Shown one piece after another: positions 11,133 to 23,900 of a DNA stretch of 64,000 nt. The stretch is taken from positions 1-64,000 of the forward strand of contig NCSJ02000184.1 of assembly GCA_002812745.2 (NCBI GenBank). The letters are read 5' to 3'. This DNA comes from Scytalidium lignicola. Taxonomy: Eukaryota > Ascomycota > Leotiomycetes. The position numbers and the translations under genes were made by a program. The first letter of the stretch is position 1. Each line of letters starts with the position of its first letter. The notes beneath the pieces were generated by a model. It made no database searches. It was given only the letters and a program-made list of their open reading frames with translations, and was not told where the DNA came from.

Positions 11133-12286
11133 ATGGCTGACCCGGAGGTCGCAACGAAGACACCAGAAAGCGATGCGGGACTTGCAGAAGAAGAAAGCTT
11201 GGTCGCAGGAGATGGGCTGGCGCAAACTGGCCCTGGTCTAGGCGTAAGTACTCAACTCAATTATAAAATAATGTAGTTGACGGATTTTCAGGAACATTGT
11301 GTAACTGATAGACCCACACGTTCGTATACTTTGTTTATGTTGTAGGAGAACGAATCAAGGGAACAGGATGTGCTAACCTGCCATAGCATTTGGACAGTGT
11401 CCCTCAGGGGAGATGACGCAAATTGGAGGAGTTGATGTGAGCTATGGTCCTTCACACTCTTCAGTTTTCAGCTTCACTAACCATCATCGAGGCGTATGTT
11501 TCAAAACCAGCAGACTACCCTCATTCACCATCGAAGCTACTACTCTTCTTAACCCCAGCAACCGGTCTACATTCAGAGAACAACCAGATTCAAGCCGACA
11601 AGTTTGCTCGTGAGGGATTTGTTGTTATTCTCCCTGATATGTTTGCCGATGATCCTCTTCCTGGTTCAGTAACATATGAGGAAGAGAAAGAGCCTGGTTC
11701 TTTAATTGAGAGAGGAAAGCAAGCTATAGCAGCAGCATCGAAGAGCTTCTTAATAGATATGTGGCTCGCACGACAGACCCCGGAGAAGGTCCTACCAATA
11801 ATGCACAAAGTCATTGATGCAGTGAAGGACGAGTTTGCTGATGCCATAGCGAATGGAGGTGGAATATATGCTGTGGGCTACTGCTTTGGTGGTCGTATAG
11901 TATTACTACTAGCAGGCAAGAAAACCGAACAAAGGATGAGTATCTGGGGTCAGAAGCAGGCAGATGAAGAATCAGGGATCGTTGAAAAGGGTCCTTATAT
12001 CAAGGCAGGAGCTATTGCTCACGCGACGCTAGTGGAAAGGGACGATTTTGAAGGCACAGAGGTGCCATTATCTTTCATCTGTGTTGAGGATGACCAGCTC
12101 TTCCCCAACGAGGTGCGCGATTATGGAGATAATTATTTGAAAGAAAAGGATGTGAAACACGAGCTCAAGACATATTCTGGTGTACCTCACGGGTTTGCTG
12201 TATTTGGGGAGTACGAGGACCAGAAGATCAAGAATGCACAAAGTGAAGCATTCAACGAGATGCTAGCTTGGTTGAAAGCATATTGA
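11133..12286 (+). CDS. Dienelactone hydrolase family protein
   Basis: Alpha/beta hydrolase of the dienelactone hydrolase family, presumably cytosolic; the natural substrate is not predictable. Exons 11133-11243, 11292-11319, 11387-11436 and 11492-12286 join in phase to 327 residues. The spliced N-terminal part gives EHCVTDRP and SGEMTQIGGVDAYVSKPADYP, as in fungal family members; the long downstream frame starting at 11444 includes intron sequence and should not be taken as the start. The nucleophile cysteine is in GYCFGG, the acid in CVEDDQLFP and the histidine in PHGFAVFG, a normal Cys-Asp-His triad. Introns 2 and 3 have the donors GTTCGT and GTGAGC. Divergent from RFA1 and convergent with the oxidoreductase. 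Confidence 0.88.
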
Positions 12287-12529
12287 TCTTTTTTGTTATT
12301 CCACGGAGTTAGGCGAAGGGGTTTCCAACGTATGAACTGATGACCTGATTCTGGGTGGGCCTTGTTTCTTGCATTTCATTGTGTACGCTTTCAATCTTAG
12401 AAAGTTGTAATCTTACCCATCACATTCGTTGCGTTAGTTATCCTGCTAACAAAGATGGTTGTGGAGTTAGTTTTCGGTGGCATAGTTATCCTTGGTACAG
12501 TCCATCTTTTTTATATTCCATTGAATATT

Positions 12530-13653
12530 CTATGAGATCGTGCATATAATCTTCCCCTTTGTAGTATTCTTCTCCATAAGCTTATGTGCGTCAACAACCT
12601 TCTCCCAAGGGAAGACCTTTTCAATAAAGACCTTGAATGTTCCATCTTCGAATTTCGGTAAGTACTCCTCAAGCCTATCTCTCAGCTTTCCTTGGTAGAT
12701 CTGATCTCTACTTCGAAGGCTACTACCCTCATATCTCATCCTTTTTCTTAGGAAAGCACTAATGTCAACACCTGCTGGCAATGTCTTTCCACCCAAGAGC
12801 GCCAGGCTTACAACATGGCCGTCTCTTGCTGCCGCGTCTAGGTTTTGTTGAAAGTAATCTGCTCCAATATAATCAATAATAACATCGACTCCTTTGTTAT
12901 TTGTTGCCTTAAGGATCTCTTCGGACCAGTTTTGGGCCTTATAGTTAAAGCCATTAGTTGCTCCCAGTTGCTTCACACAGAAGTCAATCTTCTCCTGAGA
13001 ACCAGCAGTGATGTAGATTTCAGAAGCGCCTCCTACTTTAGAGAGCTGGATGCCAGAGATAGACACACTAGATGCGCCAGCATGCCATAAAATTGATTTG
13101 CCGGGCGCAAACTCTCCAACAAGATACATTGCTTGTATCGCGGTAATCCACGTCTTCAAGAAGTCAGCAGTTTTCTCTTAAGTTTATAGGCGCCTTGAGC
13201 ACATACTTCGGGAATACCAGCCGCCTGTTCCCAACTCAAATACTTAGGTTTATGTAACAACATATGGGTATTGACAGCAATATACTCAGCATAGGCTCCA
13301 CCATATGCTAAACCAAAAACCTCATCCCCAACCTTAAAATTCTCCTTTGATCCTTCCGCCAAGCTCTCAATCGTACCACTGAACTCAACGCCGAGAATCT
13401 TTCCCCCTTCAGGAGGAACAGCATAGTGCCCTTCGCGCTGGATGAGATCCATTCGATTGAGCCCAAAGGCTTTGATTTTAACAACGGCCTGGCCATTGGC
13501 TGCCTTGGGTTTCTCAAGATCACTCGATATGAAGAGTGCGTCTGCATCCCCTGCTCCTCCTTTGATGTCTACACGGGTGGATTAGCCACTTACCAAATAA
13601 TAAAAAGTGGAATACAGAATCGACACACCAACAGCCCTCATTTTCTCAGCCAT
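12530..13653 (-). CDS. Zinc-independent NAD(P)H quinone oxidoreductase (zeta-crystallin / TP53I3-like)
   Basis: Medium-chain reductase that would reduce quinones or enones with NADPH. Exons 13653-13629, 13568-13207 and 13153-12530 give 336 residues. The spliced start reads MAEKMRAVDIKGGAGDADAL; the second intron (GTATGT...GAAG) joins AAGIPE to TWITAIQAMYLVGEF. Other features are FGLNRMDLIQREG, VGDEVFGLAYGGAYAEY and the cofactor region ILWHAGASSVSISGIQLSK. In many homologues the last motif is AGASGVGVA; here two glycines are serine, a form I recall in several fungal relatives. The C-terminal RDQIYQGKLRDRLEEYLPKF is typical. No zinc-binding residues are seen. Confidence 0.9.
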
Positions 13654-16600
13654 GGTTGGAATCAACTTAGGTTGATAGGTATTAAGATATCAATTAATGC
13701 TTTGTAGAGAAAACGCTTTTAATTTCCCTAGCAATGTGAAGGCTAAGGAGTCTACTTATGGTGGGGGTTATGAAATGATGTAAGCGGGGAAGATTGGAAA
13801 TCCATCGAGTAGGACAAACATCCGAACAAACCTGTCGGCATTCCGAGGCAATTTGAAAGAGAAGGGGTTAGTGCTCTTTCAGCTAGTGCGTTTTCTTTTA
13901 CAGAAGCATTTGCAGGTGCTAAGAAAATAGCACCCTCTATACTCATTGTTAATTTCACTACCGCTTCATATCCTACAGATCCAATGAAACATGGTCCCGA
14001 CTAATTATCCTGGGTTACAAATTAGCGAATCATAGAAGAGACAAAATCGATACGGAGTACCTTTGATTTGTATAACTCGAGCTAATTCTAAAGCTTGGGC
14101 ATATGAGCTATGTAAATTTATTCAGTGGCCATCCAAATATATCTGAAACTTTTCGCACTAGACACAACCTCAAGCATGATAACGCCCTGTGATTAGTTAA
14201 TTAATGCATTGCAATATTTCCATGGCACCGAATGACAGCAATACTGTAGCACAACATGATAGGCTCTTAAGAAGCCAAGGTCTACGTATGCTTACGCCTC
14301 TTAGAAAGTTAATCAAAAGATTAGAAGATAGCCCTTCATCATATTACTTTTAAGGCAAAAGAGTCGTTGAGATAACTAGGGCCGCAGATGTGCGATTATA
14401 TCACCGTTCGTCCTGGCCCTTTCACTTAACTGATCACTGGATTGTGAGCTACGATTGTGGTGATTTATAAGAATAAGGAATTATCGGATTGTATGATACA
14501 TTCGTCTCTCTATCGTACGATCTTGCCTGCAGTGTTTGTTCGCCGCTCTTAGAGAGGTTTCCATCTGCACAAGCTGAATCAGACCACCATAGAGATTATG
14601 AATTAATGTTGTGCATCTCCAGTATTCGCCACATGAGGAGGGGGAAGGATGATGATGATCATTAGTTGGCAAGTAAATCCAATTTATGAACTAGGAATCA
14701 GCCACATCGTGGGATCCATGGCATTCCTTATTCAAGTTTATACACTCGTGACTCAAAGCGTGGGTGAAAAGCGCGATTTATATTAACCTGCACGCTTTAC
14801 TTCTGACTAAGGCTTAGCTTCAGCATACTTCTCTGCTCCTGTCTCTAAGGAGATGCTAAGAAACCATTGCTACGATAGGGCCCTTGAAAAGTAAGGCTTA
14901 TATCAAAGCCTTACTCACTATCCTAATCCACCATCTAACCACAGAGGCGGGCCAACTCTAGTTCTAGTGATAAAAGACTGAAATCTGAGAGAAGCAGAAC
15001 TTCAATGCGAAGAACGCCGCCCAGTTTCCAATCGAATTTTTCATATTTTCCTCCTTTGGAAATTGTGAAACAGGAGTCAAGTTCGAAGGTAGGCCAAGGA
15101 ACGTTGCCAACGAATAGGTAAGAGCCTTGTGGGAATCGCCTGGGAACAAGCAACTTTGCTACCTCTCAACGGATCCCGCAATACCTGGCTCGGAGACCTA
15201 GACAAGATGGGTTATCAACTTATCTGTGGTATGAAAGTCGTCGCCCTTCCGGATATAACGCAGTTATTGGAGAGTGATCCCCGAGAACGGCACGTTCGGC
15301 CTAAGCATTGTCCAATGCAAATCCCGACGAGTCTTTGACGGTGTTTTGGTTTCATTTCTTAGGTGAGGCTCTCATAATTGAAGCCCCAAGACAGGTCAAT
15401 CGAAACTCAGCTTCTTATCATTCGAGAGTGTAGTGCAGATCATGTTCTTTTGGATCAAGGTGAGTATATTCCATTCCACGCCCTCCGGTTCGTGTGATGT
15501 GGATATTTTTCACCATCAATAACTCCAATCTAGATCCTAGATGACTTCTATATTTTAATTAATGTGTCTTGGATAGGCACCAATGCTTCTGCGAAAGTCA
15601 CAAGGCTGAATAAGCGGAAGAAGCATTGGGAAGGAGTGCCGCGCTGAAATCGTGCTTGGTTAAGTTTCATCCCTTCCTTGTCCACTAACATTGTGAATTC
15701 AAGAATCATGTGAGATCAGCGAGACGGCACCTTTTTTAAGCAGGGTTGGTGGTTGGAGAGTGAATGATCGAAATTTTTGAGGCGAAACCGACGATCTTAT
15801 ATGTCATAAGCAGGATAAACAACATCTAATAATTGCGCGGTGGAGTGATCTAGAGGCTTGGGCATTCCACCAAAACTATCGAGACTAGATAAAATATCCG
15901 ATCTAGAAAAGCCTAGGTTAGTTAGAATTGTTCTTTATTTTGTAACTCCAAAGTCTAGGTGCAACCGTATGCACCGCTTCCCCTTTAACTATCGAACACG
16001 ATATAACTGCAGATGGACTTTGTTCAGTTACGTCTCAACACATAAAGTCTTGGCAGATTAATACCAATTAATGTCCGCAAATATTAGCTTATGCAGCAGT
16101 TTTTGCCATCGAGCATATGTCGGTGAACCGAAGAGGTCCTGTATGGCCACTGAGATGTCTCGCCTCGTCAAGGCTGACAAGCGGTGCAGCATTGCCGCGC
16201 CTGTAGTTACGGCAGCCAAATTTGTACTCTCGAAGTCACATAATGATATTATACTCCGAGATTCGGTTTCTTCACTTATAAGAATCTAGAGTTCTTCAAT
16301 AAAATGAGATGGTTTTGGTGTCACATAGCAATCTTTGCAAAATAGCATCCATCCTTTGTAGTTCGACCTCATCATTAACATAGACCCTTATGATACTGTC
16401 CTTAGATAGTGTCCTTAGGAATTAGTATCGACAAGTTTTAAGGAATGTCTTCTGCTGAGAAAAATCGGTATTGGATACCCAACCTCGATATCAGCAAGAA
16501 AGTAATCACTCAAGAAATTCAATATTTCCTCGGTCCAGAAGCTACAGTCAGACCATATACTCGAGAAGTATGTTCCGTCTAGGACCGAGGTCCCCAATAA

Positions 16601-17249
16601 TGTGCTTACGATCGGCGTAGGGGGAAGATGGTTTCCTTATCACCACTCCTGGGGAGTGCTTGACAGATGTGGGTTCCCTCGGACTGAAATAGACAGACGT
16701 AACGTCGTACCAAGACTAACCCAGTGTGTAGGAGCAAATCGATGACATATGTCGAAAGTCAAAGGAACTCTGGGACAAGCAAGCGGCAGCTAAAATCAAA
16801 AAGGATTCAAATAAACAGCTCAAGCGACCACTGCATCAACCCATTGTAATCTCCCGAGGATCTGGTTCTTCAAGCCATCATCGGCATCGTTCTGATGCAC
16901 ATCGAACCGAGGGATCAAGCCGTCGGTCAGGTGATGATCGATATAGGGAGCACTCGCGAAGATGATAATGGGCCATTGATGACCGGACGGTGGAATGCTG
17001 GCACCCAAGATCTCCGGAAAACTGAGTAGCCATGGATGGCCGTGGTCCTGGAGACCTCGAAGCATGATGAAACAGTTCATGCCAACTATCGAATTTATTA
17101 ATGATGGGGCTATTTTCTTGTACCGAGAACTTACGTTTACAGAAGTTCTGGTTCAATGCTCCCAAAATTCATCTCGAAATACCCTGTTTTATTTCTGGTC
17201 GAGATGTCTTGCAAGCTAGTTAGGTGCTTATAATGTTTAGACATATTAT
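13654..17249. other. Gene-poor interval of about 3.6 kb
   Basis: No frame shows good coding character. Frames of 60-95 codons occur on both strands. Two minus-strand stretches look faintly protein-like: 16597-16415 (60 residues) and 17080-16820, which has PPSGHQWPIIIFASAP followed by LIPRFDVHQNDADD, vaguely like the region after the Walker B motif of fungal NACHT proteins. Neither has a full domain or clean splice structure. It is best read as intergenic DNA with possible decayed gene fragments. Confidence 0.5.
16820..17165 (-). pseudogene. Possible decayed NACHT/STAND-like fragment
   Basis: Two overlapping minus-strand frames carry about 85-95 residues each. The frame ending at 16820 has hydrophobic IIIFASAP followed by an acidic HQNDADD, an order seen after Walker B in fungal NACHT ATPases (usual form FLIASRPE...). 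No P-loop, no start exon and no continuation were found. The resemblance is weak and could be chance. Confidence 0.2.
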
Positions 17250-17880
17250 TTAAGATAAACTATCCAGCTTCTGTTGGTCGAGAGTTCGTTCGTATCTATC
17301 AAGCTTTATCGGCCCAGTAGACCAGAGGACAATTGCTTGAACATAGATTCCATTTCCGGTTATATTTGAGCTAGCAGTAATTCCATCTTGTGGCTTAGGC
17401 GTGATGTAGCCCATGACATTGACCCATTCGCCAATCTGAGTTTCGCAAGATTTTAATGTGTTGAGGAGATGCTCGACGTTAACAAACGCTTTCAGGTGAT
17501 TCCCAGGGGGGTGGTTATGTTCCAGAGTGAGAATTGCAGACTGGCTAGAGTATGATGTCACACTGGCAATTGATGATCTTAGTAATGCCTGAATAAAGAT
17601 CAAAGATCCCCGAATTAAAGGGCGGGTAGGGTAAACAAGCTTTCAATATCTAGAACCTAAACTAGGTGTGACCAGCAGCCTACACGCCCTGTGACCCATG
17701 GAGAGGCAATCAATTGCAAATGAAAACTCTNAAAAAGTCGAATGTTTCCACTCAATAGGATATTTATTGTAAAGAGACTCACCAGCCTAAAAAGCGTACT
17801 TTATCTCCAGGCTGGAACTTGTGGAGGTCGGAGAGTAATGCTAAATTCGTCGCAACCAGTCCGCTATACGTTCCAGCCAT
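17250..17880 (-). CDS. TEN1: CST telomere complex subunit Ten1
   Basis: Small OB-fold protein that with Stn1 (and Cdc13/CTC1) caps telomeres and controls C-strand fill-in. Exons 17880-17783 and 17562-17250 give 136 residues, a normal Ten1 size. Diagnostic stretches are LALLSDLHKFQPGDKVRFLGC, broken by the intron inside the Cys codon, then VTSYSS, LTLEHNHPPGN, VEHLLNTLKS, ETQIGEWVNVMGYI and VQAIVLWSTGPIKLDRYE. The intron (17782-17563) is unusually long for this window (220 bases) and contains an N beside a T run near 17731, so its exact length may be off by a base. It is divergent from SNF7 with 558 bases between starts. Confidence 0.88.
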
Positions 17881-18438
17881 ACTAAATATCAAGCCAGGAA
17901 CAAGGATCCGGCAGGCAGATAATGAGGATAAAGACTCTTGAGATCTCAGTCCTCCACAAGAAGAGATGGAGTTGTGGGGTTGCACGTGATGAGATACGAT
18001 CATTGGTCGAAAGTCTCCCTCTGAAAAGGCACTAGTGTCAAAATGCTTCTAAGTGAGCTAGCGCGTCATCGCCAGTTGAGGTAGAACCTCATGGTCATTC
18101 ATCAAATATCCAGCTGCATTCCACAAGCTTCTTATTAGAATACGATAACGAGACACAACACCTTGAGTGAGCGACAAGCTCAACCGACTTCAAACTGTCG
18201 CTCCACTGCACCCAGAAGCTTTATCATATTTACTAGTCGATTACAATCCGTTGTTTGGTCCCTTTCGGTAGCCTAGGCACCCCACCACCCTATATCTCAG
18301 GCCTCAAACTAGCGATTCCGCTCAACTACACCTTTACGCTCGAACTTGATTCTGGTCCTCTTCTGGATTAGTTATTGGGTCTGAAAGACCATCATCATAC
18401 CTTTCAGGTCGGCTCACACTTAGATAAGTGTATTCAAG
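17881..18438. promoter_or_regulatory. Divergent promoter TEN1 / SNF7
   Basis: 558 bases between the two divergent start codons with C-rich tracts near 18270-18360 and no gene. No specific factor site can be named with confidence. Confidence 0.5.
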
Positions 18439-19350
18439 ATGTCGGGCGTTTGGGGTTGGTTCGGAGGCCAGAGTGCCCAGAAGAAGAAGGACTCTCCGAA
18501 GAATGCGATCTTGGGGCTGAGGTCGCAGCTGGAGATGCTGCAGAAGAGGGAGAGACATTTACAGAACCAGATGGACGAACAGGATGCTATCGCGAGGAAG
18601 AATGTGAGTACAAACAAGAATGGTATGTCAAACACTTTCTTTCAACCCCCTTCCTACGGAGTGCACCCGGGAGGCAAAAGCTGCAACAGATAAGTTACCG
18701 TATTGATTTTGACTAATACGGTAATATTCTGGAATAGTTGCCAAGGCTGCCTTGAGACGGAAGAAGCAGCATGAGCATACCCTCGATCAGACGTCTGCCC
18801 AGATAGCCACGCTGGAACAACAAATCTACTCGATCGAAGCGGCGAATATCAACAGGGAGACTCTTGCAGCTATGGAGCGAGCAGGCGAAGCCATGCAAAC
18901 CATCCATGGCAAGCTAAATATAGATAAAGTGGATGAGACCATGTATGGAGCTTCTAGAATATTCTTGTTTAGGAGTACCATGCTAATACTTTGTTCGTAG
19001 GGAGAAACTCCGAGAGCAGCATGCACTTGGCGAAGAAATCGCCAATGCTATCACAAGTGCACCTATCGGTGAACCAATAGATGAGACAGAACTAGATGAT
19101 GAGTTGGCCGAGTTGGAGCAGGAGCAGCTGGATAACAAAATGTTGAAGACTGGTAGTGTACCTGTATCCGACGAGATACACAGACTACCAGCAGCTGTAA
19201 ACGGTGAGAGTAAGTCTCCCCTGAAACTCCTATTTGCTCTCATGAGACTAATGCCCCACAGTCAAGGGTAAGGCGCCTGCGCACACAGAAGAAGAAGATG
19301 AGGAGGAGGAGCTGCGGAAACTACAGGCCGAAATGGCAATGGAGTCGTAA
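18439..19350 (+). CDS. SNF7: ESCRT-III subunit Snf7/Vps32
   Basis: Core polymer-forming subunit of ESCRT-III, which cuts intralumenal vesicles into endosomes; in filamentous fungi also part of the alkaline-pH Pal/Rim pathway (known for the family). Exons 18439-18622, 18738-18942, 19001-19209 and 19262-19350 give 228 residues. It opens MSGVWGWFGG, followed by the basic ILGLRSQLEMLQKRERHLQ, then AALRRKKQHEHTLDQT, IYSIEAANINRETL and IHGKLNIDKVDETM. The C-terminal half is acidic, with NKMLKTGSVPVSDEIHRLPAA and a final EEEELRKLQAEMAMES, the MIM-like helix bound by Vps4. All junction phases agree. Confidence 0.96.
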
Positions 19351-20953
19351 TAGAGTTGTCGAGAAAGCGGTATTCTCGTCCCCTGGATATTGGGGAAACA
19401 AATTTTTGACGCCGGTTTACAAGGTGTGTGCATGTCTAGTTGGCGAAGGCTTGGTTGTTTGGGAATTCGAGGTTGCAGTCTGATGGCGCTTTGACTCATT
19501 TTTCTGCGTTGGCGTTCGGGATCTGCTGTACATTTTCCAATATCAAGTACCACAATTTCTAAGTGACTAGATTGTTGTAGCCCCTCCCGGATGGTCATAA
19601 AAGGATATTCCAGAACGAAAACCTAGTACCGGCTAGACTTCCGATTTCCTATTGTGGGGGGCTGAGACTAGGGGCGAAGCCGCGCGGAACTGTGTGAGTC
19701 TGTAAGACGTTACGACGCCCTATTTTTAATATACATTGATAGGCAAGTAAAAGAGTGTTAGAACCGGTTGGAACGTTCAACAGTGTTTACGAGGATAATC
19801 GTGCGCAGGGCAACCACCTATCACAAGGCTAGGACCTGAAAGCTCAGGCACGAACGAGCCTGACCTTCAACCACCTCCCACCATGAACTGCAACCCGCTC
19901 AGAGACCTCAATTTCTCTGCATCATGTCATCATATCACGCCGCTCTAATTGCTGGATGGTTAATATGGCACCGTCAGGTCAACCCAATTCAACCCACTTT
20001 GGTCTCCTTGCATTTTCGCTGGGGTCTCGACCAACGGGGCATATACGGCGAACACGTTGCATGACCCCATGGCTTCCGCAGCAACGGGAGCGGCCGGCGA
20101 TATCACAAACTGCAGCTGGTCCCATCCAAAGAACCAGTAGGATAGGTATTTGATCCACTGAACCAACTGTTTCTTAGTACATCTGCAAGTCGCATGCTTT
20201 TTTCTATTCTCTCAAGTCACATTGCTCGTTGCTGCCAAACCCGCGTAGAGTCCGAGTCAACTATGGTTCTCCCGTGCAGCTTGTGTCCTCTTGAGTGGTG
20301 TGCTGGCTTGCAGTGTTGGGCCGCAGTCGCCCTCTCTCCTTTTCTCTGGCGGATCTCCTCAACCTCAGATCCAACCCTCATAGATTGTTTCGACTGCGAC
20401 GTGGCGCTGATGCATCAGCTCAGTCCAATGACTGGTAAGCACGATTGTGCTTTTGTCCCGTAAGAGCAATTCTGTCGTGGGATGTCCGCACATAGGTGGG
20501 AATGCTTTTTGCTTGCTTCTCTTTCGTTATATGCTGTGGCAAATCGCCAATGAGTGGAATTTTCTGCTGCATTCTTACTCCTCAAGAGTTTTGTGTAGCG
20601 TTACCATTCATTTCTCCTTTTTGATTTACTGTTCGGTGTATTTTTAATTAGGGTTCGGGCACAAAAGCATACTTTCTACTACATTCAATCAATCAATTAA
20701 TAAGTCAATTTGGCTGCTATCAACTCTGACAATTCCTGCACTTCCCGTTTGGCTACCCGCATTGAGCCGAGCCACTCACTCCCTTGCTGATTATCATTGA
20801 CACAGGATAATAAGAAGGAAGAGCCAGACCAACAGCCCACCAGAAAGCCTTCATCGTCTGCATACGAGGTACTGTAATGCCACCACCATACTGTGCCATC
20901 GTTCAGTATGGATATTTCATATTGTCCTCATCGAACAAACATTAATTGGTCCG
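19351..20953. other. Intergenic region upstream of the large repeat protein
   Basis: About 1.6 kb without a clear gene. A good acceptor (ACACAG, ending near 20804) is followed by a short open stretch (20805-20868, DNKKEEPDQQPTRKPSSSAYE) and a GTACTG donor, which looks like a real internal exon of the downstream gene, but I could not find a start exon in compatible phase. GTAAGC after ATGACTG near 20433 is another possible donor. Confidence 0.45.
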
Positions 20954-23900
20954 ATGTCCAGACCAGCCAACTCTTGGACCCCATTACATTTAAGGCTGGC
21001 AAAACGGGAACAGATCTTCTCGAGTCATATACAGCTGATGGTGAGGAAAACAGCAAGATGGATGCCGGTTTGTGTTCAGAATGGCATGTTTGTCAGCCGA
21101 ACTAATCAGACTCCAGATACAGTAGACGATGCGCTAAACCCAGATGGGGAAGTTGCAAAAGACAGTACAGACCAAGTAGAAGGTGAAGATATTACAGGAA
21201 ATGCTGCACAGTCAACCGATGTGCTAGAGAGTGGTGGTGATCAACCTCAACAATCAATAGAGCAAGAAGGTGACTGGTCAGCCTTGCCGGTTACTAAAAA
21301 GTCAAAAAAGACAGCCAAGAAAAATACAAAGGGGGACAAGAAGGGCAAGAAAGGGGCACAAGACTGGGAAAGTCCTGTTGATGAGGCTCCTACCATACCT
21401 ATCGAGTCCATACAGCCGATTGAAGCAGCTACACCAGCAGAACCTGTTGAACTTGATGAGCTTGATGGGTCAGAGCAAAATGGGAAAGGTTCAAGTAGTA
21501 AAAAGAAAGGAAAGGCAAAAGGCAAGAAGGGGAAGAAAGGGGGCAATAGTACTCCTCTAGCAGCTGAGGATCCTATTTCTCCTACTGAGCCTGAATTGGC
21601 CGAACCGGTGGATGATGTCGAGCCAGTCGAGCCAACCAAGCCTGTTGAACCAGTCGAACTAATCGAACCAATTGAATCTGTTGGACCCGTCGAATCCGTC
21701 GAACATGTTGAAACCACTCAAGTAGCAGACCTTGCTGAACCTATTGAGATTGCTGAACCTCCTCAGACTCTCGGATCTGCCGAGGTTGCTGAGCCTGCTG
21801 ACCCCGTCGAACCAAGTGAGCCAGTTGAGGTTGCTGAAGCTGTCGTCGACCACATTGAAGCTGCCAGATCTGTTGAGCCTGTTGAGACCGTCAAACCCGA
21901 TGAAAACACCGAACCTATTCATGCTGCTGACGTTACTGGGCCTGCTAAGGCTGGTGATCCTGTTGAAATTATCGAGCCTGTTAAACCCGAAGTTGAGGAA
22001 TCCGATATACTCTCAAAAGGCTTAAACGCCAAAAAGAAGGGGAAGGGGAAGGGAGGCAAAAAGGGGAAGAAGGGGAATAACAATACCCCACTGCAAGAAT
22101 CAGAAGAACTTGGCGAACCTACGGAGCCCGAAATAGTTGAGCCAGTTAAACCACCTACTCCTGTTGAGCCTCTAGAGCCCGTTGATCCTATTGCATCTGG
22201 TGAACCTGAAGAACCTGAGGAATTAGAGACCAAAGGTTCTAATGGTAAGAAGAAGGGTAAGGGTAAGGCGGCAAAAAAGGGGAAGAATGGGAAACAAAAG
22301 GCGTGGGAAACTGCTGTTACGAAAGATGTAACTCCTAAGGAAAAAGCTGAGGCCGAGACAATTCCAGTAGGAGGCACAGTACCATCAGACCTGCCAACCC
22401 CACCACAGTCAGAGGGAGAATCTGATCAGTCCTCCGCTGCCTCCGAGGCTGTTGATGAATCGAACTCGCGCTCACCAATAGACGAAGCTGCTGATTCAGT
22501 TCCTGAACAAGAGCCTGAAACCACTACCGAATCTACTTCAGAGCCTCCTATTAACGAGTCTACTACCACACCTGTTATTGAAGCATCAGTAGAACTATCT
22601 GAAGAGTTGGCAATTGCTCCTGCTGATGAAACTGGGGAGGGACAAGAACTAGCTCCTGAAGCAGCAGAGGAGATAATAGACATCACAGAAAGTCTAGATG
22701 AAAATCCTTCTAATGAAGAAGCAGCTGCAGATGAGCAAGTTAATGAATCAGCTGGTGAGGTTGTGTCTGATCCTGAGCCCGTCGTTGAGACTGCAAACCT
22801 CGAACTGGCCCAGGACGATATAGAGCCAGAGCGGCCTCAAGAATCGGTAGCTAAGGAAGTAATTGCTACCGAAGACCTAGAGACCAAAGAAGTTCAAATT
22901 AAGGAAGTAGAGCAAGCACCTGCTTCTGAAGGACCAGAAGTTGAGGAAACTACGGATCAAGCCATGGGTAAAGACTTGCAAGGTGCAGAAGTCGACGACT
23001 GGGATGAAGCTAAGTCGGTTGACAGCTGGGAGGAAGATTTTCCTGATGCCGACCCCACAACTGAAGATAATCATGAAACGGAAATAGGAGAATCAAAGGA
23101 GGAGCTTGATGATTGGGAATTGGATGAGGAAGAAGAAGAAGAGCCAGAACCTGCAGTGGAACCTACATCTGAAGATCATGCTGCCGAACAGGCAGCACCC
23201 GAAGTACACAATATCGAAGAGCCAGCTTCGATAGAAGTTGCTGCTAAAGAACCTGAGGTTGGGGAACCTGCTGCCGAAGAAGCTGTAGTGGAAGAAGAGG
23301 CTCTTGATGATCCAATTCTTGAGGAACCTACCCATAAAGAGCCTACCATCGAAGTTCCTACTGCTGAGGAGGCCGTAGTAGAAGAAGAGGCAAGAGAGGA
23401 GTCCTCTACTGAGGCACCGATTCCCGAAGATCCTGTCGTCGAGGAGCCTGCTTCTGAAGTACCTGCCATTAAAGAGCATACTCCTGCCGAAGAAGCTGTG
23501 GTAGAAGATGATGCAAAGTATGAGCCTCTTGCTGAGGAGACTGCTCCTAAAGAAACTGTAACAGAAGAACCCGCTCTTGACGATCCTCTCGTGGAGGAGT
23601 CTACTACTGAAGAGGCTAGTCCCGAAGACTCTGCGGTAGGGGAACCTGGATCTAAAGAACCTGCTCAGGGCGATGAGAAGAGAGAGGAATCGCCCCCAGA
23701 AGAACCTTTAGTCGAGGAACCTGTGGAGGAGCCGAACGCCAGTGATGAACCTGCTTTCGGACAGCCTATCGAAGAACCTGTAAATTGGGGATCCAAGGAG
23801 GAAGGACTCGTTAACCTAAATGAAGTAATTGATGATATCAAGCCTTCGGAACTGCAGCTAGACCTGGAGCCAATATTGGACCAGGAGCTTGAGCCTGTGA

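Noticed and set aside
11413..11613. Frame and ATG starts just before the hydrolase body (also the start at 11444)
   Set aside because: Splice phases show 11437-11491 is an intron; the true N-terminus is in upstream exons.
21247..23479. Several antisense frames of 85-155 codons opposite the giant protein (Ser/Gly/Thr-rich)
   Set aside because: They are mirror images of the low-complexity codon repeats on the plus strand.
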